A model generated the notes under the pieces. The model saw only the letters and a list, made by a program, of their open reading frames with translations. It was not told where the DNA came from and ran no database searches. Shown here one piece after another: positions 54,271 to 64,000 of a stretch of DNA of 64,000 nucleotides. The DNA comes from Zygnema cylindricum. Lineage: Eukaryota; Streptophyta; Zygnematophyceae; Zygnematales; Zygnemataceae. Location: NCBI GenBank assembly GCA_037447655.1, contig JBBHKE010002820.1, positions 139,073 to 203,072 on the forward strand. Direction: 5' to 3'. The first letter of the stretch is position 1. The number at the start of each line of letters is the position of its first letter. The translations under genes and the position numbers were made by a program.

Positions 54271-55306
54271 TGTTGAAATTAATAGATTTATAGAGTATTT
54301 TCTAGGTTTAAATATGTTAGTATAAAAGGAAAAGAAAAGGACGGACAACCTGCCTCCACCTCCTCTCTCTAGGCCCAATACTTGTTGTAGTCACCAAAGG
54401 ATAGAGAGGGTGGTTGATCCATGGCTGCTTTAGTTCAACAGGCAGTTATTTTTAGTAGGTTACTAAAAATGTATCTGACGGACCCGGGATTTGATCCCGG
54501 TACCTCCTGTTCGTCAAGTTGGCCGATAGCGTTCAGCTTTATCCTAGTACACTAGGACCAATGCTAAATGCTAGAGTATGTGATAGATATCTATTTATTT
54601 AGAAAAGAACAAACTCATTAAACTTAAACTGTATACGACATGCATAGATACAATTTTATAAAGTACGAAGTACGATACTATTTCGAAACGGATACCGCTC
54701 ATTTTGTTTCGATAACGAAACAAATGTCGCGCAAGTATTTATAACGGCCGAAATTACATTTCGATTCAAATCGAACGGCGCACATCATCGTCGAAATCTC
54801 GGAGTGGTCACTTTGGCTTTTTGTGACAGGGCATGACTTAGCGCCACGTGGAGAGATCACATTTGGTCGCGGGAAATCCGAGGAACCTACGGACGAGTAA
54901 AAAGAGGGCACGCGTCCGCGTAATAGCCTTGTCGTACATTCGTTGTACAAAAGGTACACTGGCACTAGTACTTTTAGGTATGGTAAAGCAATATAATTGG
55001 TCCGTACTTCAGTAGATAGGAGTTATTAGAGGGAATTAGGACTTAGTGTTTTTTTGGTACAGTCATCTCTCCCCTTGAGGGTTTGTATTAAATAGGCATC
55101 TTTGCCACCCAGAACTTATCGCCTGGTTGGGCGTTTTCAGAGATTCTTTTTCCTACGGACTCAGTGGTGTCTAGGCTGCACAAAGGTGCAGTCAGATTGT
55201 CTATTTGTCTGCTTGGGTAGCAGTGGTTGCCATTGAAAGTGGGTTAGTTAGTAAGTATCTAGAGGCTTCTTGTATTTTGTAGTCCAATGGAGGACACAGA
55301 ATTGTA
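54271..55306 (+). repeat. 3' LTR of Copia-B element 5
   Basis: 1036 bp, TGTTGAAATTAATAG ... GGACACAGAATTGTA, after AAAATAAGGGG. It holds an antisense T-arm-like hairpin with a perfect CCGGG/CCCGG stem (54478-54520) and GGCATCTTTGCC (about 55095). Confidence 0.87.
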
Positions 55307-55454
55307 ATAGAATATAACCCTTACTTTGGCACACAGAGACGCATTCTTAGTGATGTATATCGAACTCGTTTGGCTCAGAATTGCTATAAATTTTTTTGAT
55401 TGCGGATAATTTCGATAGGTTTATATGGGCGCTAAAATATCCACGACTTTGAGG
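55307..55454. other. Spacer
   Basis: About 150 bp with CCCTTACTTTGGCACACA similar to 32988-33005. No gene seen. Confidence 0.4.
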
Positions 55455-55640
55455 CAGAAGTTGCAAAAGTCAAAATTTTAGATAATCGAAACCGACTGTT
55501 TGTTTTTTTTCAAAATCTGAGTACTCGACGCTCGATGCCGGACGCCCGATGTCCGACAGGGTTATGTCACGCTCCTAAAATGTTAATCGTTACCCAAAAC
55601 GCGTTTACAAAAATAATAGTTAACCGAAACTTGATTTCCC
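55455..55640. repeat. hAT-2 left-end fragment
   Basis: CAGAAGTTGCAAAAGTCAAA and the following 180 bp match the hAT-2 left end at 57424-57600, including GGGTTATGTCACGCTCCTA. The right part is missing. Confidence 0.65.
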
Positions 55641-55858
55641 CCTCCCCCTTCCTCCCCCTCCCCCTGTCCCTCCCTCCGTCTCCTTCCCCCTCTCCCTCCC
55701 TCCCTCTCCCCCTTCCCCTCACCCATGAGTAGGTAATCCTTGAGAACCACGAGGCCGTCTCCAATGGACTTTTCTCTAAACAAGGTCCTCTCTCCTCCTC
55801 CTCCTTTTGTGACCTCTCTCTCTCTCTCTCCCTCTCTCTCTCTCCCCCCCCTCTCTCC
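55638..55858. repeat. CCCTCC and CT low-complexity runs
   Basis: Pyrimidine tracts at 55638-55722 and 55793-55857 separated by a unique stretch. Open frames across them are composition artefacts. Confidence 0.85.
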
Positions 55859-55919
55859 GTTTCTTTGCGAGAAAAGAAGTCATGCCAAGATTTTCGCTTC
55901 AACTGTCGATAGTCGGACA

Positions 55920-57003
55920 GAGGTTCCATGTCAATTTTTTAGATTTTTTCCGTACAGTGAATGGTTTTTGTACTTTTTTTTAACTTTTTGTACTTTTTTG
56001 AAAACTTTTTTGTACTTATTTAATACTTAATTGTAATTTTTCATACTTTTCTTGGAGAATTAAATAGTTTTTGGTCCTGGTTTTTTTTTGGCTCTTAGTT
56101 TTTTGTACTACTTTATTTGTACATTTCTGATACTTTTTTGTACTTGTCTCATGTTTTTTGTAAACTTTTTTAGGTACTACTTTTTTGTTCTACTTTTTTG
56201 ATATTTTTTTGTTTCTTTTTTTTTGGTGGAGTGGATAATTTTGGTACCTTTCTTTGTACTTTTCTGGTAATGCTTTTAGGGCAATTTGTTAATTGATTAC
56301 TTATTATTTCAAAACTTGTTCATTTTTTATTTTTTATTTTTAACAACTTACATTGTGTTCTTACAGAGGCTTTATTCAAGTTATCTTGTTTTTCAGGGTT
56401 TCTTAAGAATAATCCTCTAGATTTTTTTCAAGTTTTATAGCATTTTACAGGGTTTTGAGAGTATATTAGAATTTTTTTTTAGATTTTTTAGGGCTACTTA
56501 CTGTCTTAGGGTTTTTTTAGGGTTTATAAGGGATGATAGTATTTTTAGGGCTCTCAAGGATTTGTATAAACAGTTTGGTACTAGATTGACTCGTTTAAAC
56601 GTTTTTTAGCGCAAATATTTTAAACTCATTTTTTTTGTTTATTACTTGTTTTCTTCATTTATTATTTTGTTCAGTTATTCTTCAAAAAGAATTGTGGAGT
56701 CTGCGGAGTGTTTTTCAAAAAAAATGAACTTCAAATTCAGTTATTACTAAGAGTTTTTGGTTTATAATACACAAAAAACACTACAGCTTGTCAAATACAA
56801 AAAATTATCGAAAAATTCTTCGTTCTTTTGTTGAAATAAATATTACAAACTTGTATAATGAATGACTCTTTAACATTTTTTCGTTTTTTTTATATTTTTT
56901 TCTTTTTATTTTCTTTGTAGACAGAAATACAAAACAATTGTATATTTTGCCAAGCTTTGTTGTTACCAGTGTTGTTCTATTGTGCGATAGTATTACAACT
57001 TTC
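55920..57003. other. T-rich low-complexity DNA
   Basis: Many loose repeats of TTTTTTGTACTTTTTTG (especially 55930-56220) and TAGGGTTTTTTAGGG-type words (56440-56560). No coding or RNA gene recognised. Confidence 0.6.
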
Positions 57004-57006
57004 GCA

Positions 57007-57385
57007 GTTTAGTGCGCACTTAAAATATTTAGTGCAAAGTCTAGTGCATTTTAAATAAACGGTTGGATTGGGGACAGGCACTCTACTGTAGTGTTTTTAC
57101 ATTCAGTATCACCGTACGTTTTACGTGTGCGCTTTAATGAAGTGCGGTCGTAAACATTTTAGTGCGATACTAACTACCAGGGAAATGAACGGTTGGATTG
57201 GATAACGGTACTGATCCGACGCCTCATGGAATGGACAACTCTCAGGTGCCAATACTTTTTGTCGTCGCGCGCACTTTTCTAATGAATCGTGGTGAACAGG
57301 GAGCCACGCCTTTTTCAGAAACGTACGGAATGATACCTGGTACAACTCCTTTCAGTGCGCACTAAAACTAAAGTGTGGTTCCAAT
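57007..57385. repeat. MITE-like segment with AACGGTTGGATTGG repeats
   Basis: GTTTAGTGCGCACTTAAA near the left and the inverted AGTGCGCACTAAAACTAAAG near the right could be terminal repeats. Inside, AACGGTTGGATTGG occurs at about 57058 and 57188, 130 bp apart. Superfamily unassigned. Confidence 0.4.
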
Positions 57386-57423
57386 AAGGTGGGAGCTATT
57401 TTCTAATGTTGGGTATCGAGTGC

Positions 57424-59582
57424 CAGAGGTCGCAAAAGTCAAAATTTTAGATAAGCCGAAACCGACCGTTTTTTTTTTCAAAATCTTACCCGACGTCCGA
57501 CCGGGTTATGTCACGCTCCTACATTGTTAACCGATACCCGAAATGAGTTTACGAAATTAAAAGTTAACCGCGAAACTCGATTTCTCGGGACTACCCGTAT
57601 CTGCCCGTACCTGAAAAAGTACAAAATTTACAACACTCATTGTTATTAGCGTTAAGCATTTATTAGTGTTAATGAAAAATTATGATTAATAACACTATTT
57701 AATACAAGGAGACGTGCCAGGTTGTAGTCCACGTCTTTAAATAACTTTGTTAACTCTATTTTGTGATTTTTATAGTTGTAATTAGTAGCGACTTATTAAC
57801 ACTAATACCAATGAGCGGTGTAGTGGTAGATCTCTCTTTGCAAAAAAATAGTTTGTGTACTTATTCTTTTTACTATTTTGTCTTTTTGCAATCTTTCTCG
57901 ACGAATATTTTTTTTCCTCGACAGTCACCTCCCTCAAGAGATTTTTTCCTAATTTTGTGTGTAACTCTTAAATTAAAGTTTAAACTCTTTTGTTAATGTT
58001 TTCTATCTCGCTCGCTACATTTTTTTGAAGGTATTTCTTTCGACTATGATACTATGCTATGAATTATGCAAAAAAGGTAAAGTTTTTACTATGTATGCTT
58101 AAAAAAACAATCTTACTTTTTCACAACGAAAATCAATTAGCAAAAAACACATTGTGATAGGCAAAAAAAACAATTTTTTTTTGTAATATCAAATAAAGAA
58201 ATAAACAAATCACAACCAGGAAATCCACGTCCTATTTTCGACTCCATTATACAAATTCTCTACCTCAAACTTAAAAATAACACAAAATCTATAAATCTAA
58301 ACTTGGTATAAATACTACTTTTAAAAAATATGCATTCCAGTTTAAAAAAAGAAAGATAAATAATAGAAAAATTGTGAAATACAACAAAAATTTCAAAGAA
58401 ATCAGAAACAATATAACTAATACTAAAAATACAGTAGTAATAAGAAAACAAAAATATAATATAATTATGCATTTAAAAGGTCTCGGTTGGATCTAACCCA
58501 CAAAAAATCACTAACAATTGAAGCCGCTAGTGAGCTCATCTTTTTTGTGATCGTGTTCTTGGCATCCGAAAAATTGCATTCGGACATGGAGTTACAACCC
58601 AGAATAGCTAAAACGGATGTAGCTGCATAAGCTAGAATAGGAAATCCTCCATCTTTCGCACACACACTTGATTTTGTTTTCCATCATTCAAGAATGTCAA
58701 AGTTCAACCTTTCGTCTCTGGTTAATTTTAGAACAAAGTAACGTTTCAATTCATCATTAACAAGCGTTTTTATGTCGGTGGTAATAAGAACCTCGTTTCG
58801 GTCATCTCTATGACCAAAAAAATGTGGAATCCGTCCATAGTTTGCTATGTTTTTCGTTTTTTAGTTATACATTGAGGGCTACCAAAATCAACGTCATCAC
58901 CGAGCTCGTTTGTGAGTTCTCAAAGTTTCACCCTCTCGCTTTCAATTTCGGTTTTCGATACCCCAATTATTTCAAGCCTTTGTTTTTGTCGGGGATCTAA
59001 AAAAGCCGCGACAACATGATACTCGTGAAGGCCCGACTTCGGTAGTGCAAATTTCATAAAAAGTTATTTCAATTTTTGCAAGTTTGGGGAATGGACGGGG
59101 CATTAATTTTCACCGTCATTGTACGATGTTTTTCTTATTTTATAGTGGTTAGGGAGAGACGAGAATTCAAGCACAACCAAATGTGCAGTTGGTTCTTTGA
59201 ATTTTTTAATTTGACATATTTATAGAAACAACGTATAAAGTGCATAATTAACACTTTACAATAGAGTACGATTTGCGGCCCTTATCTTCAAGTGAGATTT
59301 GCGAAATGAATAGTGTTAGCGACGCTTATCATGATGTCACGTACTTCCTCGATACCAAGAGTACAAAGTACAATAATGTAGGATAGTATTTACATGTACA
59401 AAAATTTCTTTTTTTTTTCATTTTTTGCTTACCTGACTGTGACCGTTTTTTTTTTTTTCTTGTGAATCAACCGCTTGAATCCGCTTGGCCCCCCAAATTT
59501 GGCCACCGAATCGGTTGCGGATCCGACTCGAGCGGTCGATTAACGGTCGGTGACGGTTTCGGTTAACTGTTTGCGACCTCTG
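57424..59582 (-). mobile_element. hAT-2 transposon with transposase remnant
   Basis: Terminal inverted repeats CAGAGGTCGCAAA (57424) and TTTGCGACCTCTG (59582), with AACCGAAACCG-type words near both ends. It is 2.16 kb. A flanking 8-bp duplication is not detected. It contains hAT transposase coding remnants on the minus strand. Confidence 0.62.
58465..59050 (-). pseudogene. hAT transposase, C-terminal part
   Basis: DNA transposase of the hAT superfamily (cut-and-paste, nuclear). On the minus strand A-A-F-L-D-P-R-Q-K-Q-R-L (about 58985-59020) is the conserved hAT motif before the dimerisation domain. The open segment 58465-58665 gives the hATC dimerisation domain: F-P-I-L-A-Y-A-A-T-S-V-L-A-I, then S-E-C-N-F-S-D-A-K-N-T-I. 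Between them the frame is broken (TGA after V-K-L near 58918). The N-terminal BED finger and first catalytic residues are not recognised. Confidence 0.75.
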
Positions 59583-60034
59583 CTGGGAGGTACATTTTGT
59601 GCATATTTAAAATCTTTGAAGTTGTATGAAACATCGGCCGGTGGTTGATTATCAGTGCGATGTCAATGTTTATCCTAAAAGTTAAGAAATAATGACTAAT
59701 AAACTTCCGCGACGTATCGTTTGCCATGTAGATTGATCATCACTATTAAAGAGGAGAATTGGTAGTGTTCTGTATTGACAAGGTTTTGCAGATAATCGAT
59801 ATATTCGAACGATATATCGAGTGTTATCGACGATAAAAGACATGGCGCTCCAATGGGGAGGGGAGAACAAATTTTATGCGATATTTTGTACTGGATCTGC
59901 AGATACCCACCTTGTACCAATATATCGCGATATAATATGTTGGTTCCGGTGCGATATATCGAGGCCTTTGACTGATCGATAATCTATATATATGCAACTT
60001 ATCGCGATATGATTTTACCCGATACCCAACATTA

Positions 60035-60626
60035 AAAATTTCACCGTCTTTTTTTATTTTATTTTCGCCTCCTTTATTTTCCTATTTTTCGCCTTTTTGT
60101 TGTTATTTTCGCCATTTATTTTTGCTATTTTTTTCTCTAAGAAGAAGATTTTACCATCAAATTCGAGATGGTTAGACCATCTAATTACAAAACGTGATTG
60201 AAATGGAAAATTGTTCACTACCATTAAAGATTACACTTTGAAAACCCATAAGTAAAAATAATAATTACACTAGCTAAAAAACATTAAAAGCGAAAACATT
60301 GAAAACACGAGAAACAAAAACAAATACCCAAACCAAACTACAAGATAAATGAAAACTACTCTCTACACAAACTCCCGAGGAAAAACTGGGTCGTCGGCCT
60401 AAAACTTAAAACAAATCCACACTAAAGGTTAGAACGACAAATATCATCCATGTGAACCAGGTGACACCGAGGTAAATCTCGCAGTCCACGACCATCAGTC
60501 ACCAGTGTGCTTTTCTAGATAAGGGTCGATGCTTGAGACCGTTGGAGCGTGACAAAGATATGTTGGCCGTAAAAAGCAGACATGAGAGTCAGGGAAGGGC
60601 TACCAAGTCCCATAACCTCAAAATAC
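60035..60626. other. Intergenic DNA left of the solo LTR
   Basis: AT-rich up to about 60400. From 60440 to 60626 base composition becomes more balanced, and the minus strand is open from 60626 to a stop at 60515-60517, in frame with 61634-61725 if the solo LTR is removed. Confidence 0.4.
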
Positions 60627-61628
60627 TGTAATTTTGTGTCCCCCATTAGACAACAGAATTCAGGAAGCCTCTAGGTAGTTTTTGACTAAACCCTTCTCAA
60701 CTAGGACCACTGCTACCCAAGCAGACAAATGGATAATCTGACTGCACCCCTGTGCAATGCGGTTTCCCCTGAGTCCACATCAAAAAAAATCACTAAAAAT
60801 GCCAAACCATGCGATTAATTCTCAAGTGGCAAAGTTGCCAATATTTATACAAGCACTTTGGAAGAGATGCGGCTACTTTCTAAACACTCCAAGTCCTAAA
60901 CCCCTCTCACAACCCTTATCTACTGAAGTACGTTCCAATCAAAAGACTGTAAAGCACAGAAAAGTACAATGGCCAATGTCCTTTGTGTATGGCCTGTGTA
61001 CGACAAGGCCTTGGAATGGATGCCTGTCTCCTTCAGACTAGTCCCCATGCTCTCCAAGATTCCCGCTTCTCAATGTTGTCTTGCCACGTGGCACTAGGTC
61101 ATGCTATGCCCAAAAACCGCCAAAACGACCATTTAGGGATCTCGGCGATGATATGTGCCGTAGGATCCAAACCGGCTTTTAACGCTAACCGTTGAAACAA
61201 ATGTCCGGTATATTTGTTTCGTGCGGTTTCAAGTTCGCACTGTACTTCAACTAGTCTCCATGTTCTTCATCTGTAATTCTGTTAATTGGACTAGGGTTCC
61301 TAAACACTGAATAAATAGATATCAAATCCTATGTATTCTAACAGACTCTTATGACAGACCGGCTTTAAGATGACGTCTACGCCCCGCTTTGCCGGTCGGA
61401 GGTTCGAGTCTTGCCGGACTCACCTTTGTTAAGAGTGACTTATGTTACTCTTCAGTCCTGCCTGAGAAGCTGAGGCAACCATGGCTCCACCACCCTCTCC
61501 TTTCCTTCAGTGACTACGACAAGTGTGGGGGTTAGAGAGAGAGGAGGTAGAGGCAGGCTGCCTGCGCTTTTCCTTTTTATTAATCTATTCAGACCTAGAA
61601 AATACCCTCTAAATCTATAATTCCAACA
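60627..61628 (-). mobile_element. Solo LTR, Copia-B subfamily I, minus strand
   Basis: 1002 bp, TGTTGGAATTATAG (61628) to GGGGACACAAAATTACA (60627) on the minus strand. It is flanked by the perfect duplication AATAC (60622-60626 and 61629-61633). TATAAATATTGGCAACTTTGCC and the palindrome AGAGTGACTTATGTTACTCT are present. A B-box GGTTCGAGTC lies at 61402-61411 on the opposite strand. Confidence 0.93.
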
Positions 61629-61633
61629 AATAC

Positions 61634-63618
61634 CACTGAGCGTAACCACGGATGACGTTTTTGAAAGACGTATCCAAGGTTACATATATCTCAACAACAA
61701 ATAGTACGAAGTTGTTGGTAGGGTCTCAGTGGGCGTAATCGAATTCTTTAGAGGCCGTTACATCCATGCCGCAACACCCGTATGTAATGCCACACGCATG
61801 GAAAGATGGGATCACGTAGGGTCGATGAGAAATACATCCCCCAATGTTATCTGTGAGCTTTGCAAAATCACAAGATCCACGCAAGGGCCACGTACACCCC
61901 TAGATTGATAGCGTGGCGATTGAAACGTAATAAACTTTGTACACTATAATAAAACGAACCGGCGTAAAAATATCAATTGAAATTAAATGAAAAAATGCGC
62001 GTCGTCACGCGCGACGAAGTCGAGCCACACTATCTATGAATCAACATTCTTACATTGATAGCGAAATTTGTTTCGTGCGTTCTAATATTTTGTACAAGAA
62101 TTACAATACTTATGTTTAAAGAGGTTTCGTTTCAATTTGCGTCTAAGTTCAATGTAACGCTTAGACGACTAAATTTCAATTTTGCGTCTAAGGGTGAAGT
62201 TCCATTATGACATTTTGTAATTGTACGGCCAACATTACAAAATGCTACAATTTGAACGAAGTTCCATTGCGCAGAGTCTGTAATCCACGTGTTAGCAAAA
62301 GAGTGGTGACATATTAGTGTAGATTTGATGTTGAAAATCGTCAATGATTTTCACATCGACCAAAAATCTTCATTTTCGTACCATATACGTGAGTACCAGG
62401 TAATCTTGGAACACAACTTTTGTACTCTTTGTCGACGCATTGTCAGATACCACCACATTTTTTTAGGGTTCATCTTTTTACGCGTGACGAATGATCATTA
62501 CCCGAAATAGTGTGACGAATGGGGGCCAACAAAAATAGCGTAAAAAAAGTGCGCTACGAGTTTTTGTTCGTATTTTCTATTGGATTTTTGCATGGGTATA
62601 TCGTGTGCGAATTTTTTTGATTTCCGTTTGTTGACATATTGACATGTACGCTCATTATCCAACGTGTCGCGGTTCAAAATTTTATGTAATTGGTGATGTA
62701 CCTCACGAAGTACATCACCAATTATACAAACTTTGGAAGCGAATGATTCCCGAAAAAATGTCCACCGGTCATTGTTAACTCCCACACTTTTGGAGAATAT
62801 TGGCAAGATTCTTTGTAATGTTGTTTTCCGCATAAAAACAAAATAAGAGGTACGTCATAATAGGGAGAGGTCCAAAATTTTGTAAACAACCCCAGTTTTC
62901 GTCTAATGGAACATCACCCTAAATTTCCAACGTGCTCTCACCGTGGAGCTCACGTAACGACAAAAAACGACTGTTTGCAACACTTTTATTTACATGTGGT
63001 TGCCGCAGATTTGTTACTGTAAACGTTCGCCGGCCGTGTGAATTGCTAATTTTATTATGACGGTCGACGTTCGCAAGCGCGACAAAAGTTTAAGCGATTG
63101 AAACAATATTTTGAAAGTCAAAGCTGTCCAACCGATTGACCGTCAAATTTAGACTCAATGGTACTTTCTTTGTATCAATGTGTACTTCAAACGTACAATC
63201 TTTGACAAAATGACGTAAGTGACTGTGCGCAACCAAAACAGTCACTGCCATGATCAATTCCCTTATTTAATCTTCCATTTCGAATTTAGCTTCCACTTCA
63301 ATTTGACGTACACAAATCCTATGTTCACACAATCGAAACGTGGTTGTTGGACAAATATGTGCGAACGTGATATTTGACAGCCCGATTTCATCCCCTTTTT
63401 AGAGCTCATTTTCTTATGCGTCCGCGGTTACTAAAACAAATTAATTATACTTTTCACTTAAAAAGGTACTATTTTGTACGGTTTGACACTGACCGTATAC
63501 CACACTATTTAAAAGACAACGTAATTTCGTTTTATACGGTAATTGGAAAAAAACCTCAAATGGCGTAAAGAAAAAAACAGAATAAGTTATGCTATTTGAA
63601 AATTTGGAAAAAAAAAAG
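61634..63618. other. Intergenic DNA, no gene recognised
   Basis: 61634-61900 has balanced composition and a minus-strand frame with one stop (61726-61728). The rest is AT-rich with scattered GTACG/CGAAAT words, a perfect hairpin at 62688-62723 and no recognisable element or RNA gene. Confidence 0.45.
62688..62723. repeat. Perfect 14-bp inverted repeat
   Basis: AATTGGTGATGTAC (62688-62701) and GTACATCACCAATT (62710-62723) with an 8-nt loop. No T run follows, so it does not look like a terminator. Confidence 0.7.
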
Positions 63619-64000
63619 TGAAACTCTAAGACCTCAATTGGCCCTCAGAGTATTCAGATCCAAAAGAAGCTAATCTAGATAGTGCCGACTCTAAGTTAAT
63701 ATAAACCCAAATGACTGACCCCTTGACAGTCACAATCCCAATATAGATTCACCCCTGTGAAATAACACTTTCTGTGTGCTCAGTTCCACCTTAGAATGCA
63801 AAGTTAGAATATGAGATTTGGACACATTCACCCACTTTGACTTTCCCTTATAAATGCAGCCACCCTGGCAGACAAAAACTCTGACCGACTACACCCTTGT
63901 GTAGCGTGGACTCCCTTGAGTCCGCAGCAAAAAGAATCACTGAAAATGGTCAAGTAAATTGATAGTTATGGCTGGCCAAAGTTTGCCATTTATACAGGGT
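63619..64000 (-). repeat. Copia-B subfamily III-like LTR, running off the window
   Basis: TGAAACTCTAAGACCTC at 63619 matches the inverted 3' end of the LTR at 40155 onwards (TGAAACTCTGAGACCTC). The next 380 bp follow the same LTR through GAGTCCGCAGCAAAAAGAATC to a TATAAAT-like inverted motif at about 63988. The remainder lies beyond 64000. Confidence 0.85.

Larger units (their letters stand above)
49526..55306 (+). mobile_element. Copia-B element 5, best preserved copy
   Basis: 5' truncated LTR (49526-49934), half-tRNA PBS, gag, protease, integrase, RT, RNase H, PPT and full 3' LTR (54271-55306). The coding region is complete in order and length, with about ten stops or frameshifts. It served as the reference for reading the other Copia-B copies. 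Confidence 0.9.
57404..60034 (-). mobile_element. Composite hAT region (hAT-1 ends around a hAT-2 element)
   Basis: The outer ends are TAATGTTGGGTATCG (57404) and CGATACCCAACATTA (60034), the hAT-1 terminal repeat. 59760-60034 read inverted matches the left 250 bp of the hAT-1 MITE at 41029, including CCTCGATATATCG and ACCAACATA. Between them lies hAT-2 (57424-59582). No outer 8-bp duplication is visible. Confidence 0.6.

Noticed and set aside
55567-55929. 120-codon minus-strand frame rich in Glu, Arg and Gly
   Set aside because: It is the translation of CT/CCCTCC microsatellites; composition artefact.
61380-61440. Functional tRNA gene suggested by GGTTCGAGTC B box
   Set aside because: Only a T-arm-like part with an imperfect stem is present, inside an LTR; no full cloverleaf.

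Overview
KIND OF GENOME. The whole window is repeat-derived eukaryotic DNA. I found no gene that looks like a working host gene. It is AT-rich and packed with LTR retrotransposons (two Copia families, two Gypsy/chromovirus elements), solo LTRs, one short TRIM-like LTR and hAT DNA transposons, most of them nested in one another. The Gypsy-2 primer-binding site (TGGTATCGGAGC at 43375) fits the 3' end of plant initiator tRNA-Met, and the chromovirus and TRIM-like elements also point to a plant-lineage (streptophyte) genome; the species cannot be named from this sequence. The names Copia-A, Copia-B, Gypsy-1/2 and hAT-1/2 are local to this report. LAYOUT. 1-10975: an old Copia-A element (5' end outside the window) carrying a TRIM-like LTR at 2395-2622 and, inside its RNase H region, a younger full-length Copia-A element (3707-9627) flanked by the 5-bp duplication ACATG. 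11090-13482: 5' part of a Copia-B element, cut by a minus-strand Copia-A remnant (13483-15690). 15691-16370: CTGC-rich tract, unexplained DNA and an LTR scrap. 16371-25900: two Copia-B bodies sharing a middle LTR, the first holding a solo LTR (19180-20232, duplication GATGT) in its integrase region. 25901-30593: minus-strand chromovirus Gypsy-1 with one LTR. 30594-32410: 3' end of another Copia-B. 33611-37873: a non-autonomous Copia-B derivative with 1.18-kb LTRs and a shortened internal region. 39575-40042: a MITE-like inverted-repeat element. 40155-42166: a minus-strand solo LTR split by an 845-bp hAT MITE (8-bp duplication CTAATCGT). 42416-49469: Gypsy-2 with both LTRs. 49526-55306: the best-preserved Copia-B. 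55307-60034: low-complexity DNA and degraded hAT elements, one with transposase remnants. 60627-61628: minus-strand solo LTR (duplication AATAC). 63619-64000: start of another minus-strand LTR. HOW THE PARTS WORK. Each Copia body encodes Gag, protease, integrase, reverse transcriptase and RNase H in that order; all are broken by stops and frameshifts, so the loci are fossils. Two features stand out. Both Copia families place the sequence GGTTATGGGCC(CA) directly after the LTR. It complements the anticodon region of initiator tRNA-Met, as in Drosophila copia and yeast Ty5 (half-tRNA priming), and not the usual tRNA 3' end. In both families the gag ATG lies inside the LTR, so the PBS itself is translated as Gln-Val-Met-Gly. 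Second, many LTRs carry tRNA-like sequence in antisense: a nearly complete cloverleaf in the TRIM-like LTR and T-arm/B-box modules in the Copia-B LTRs.
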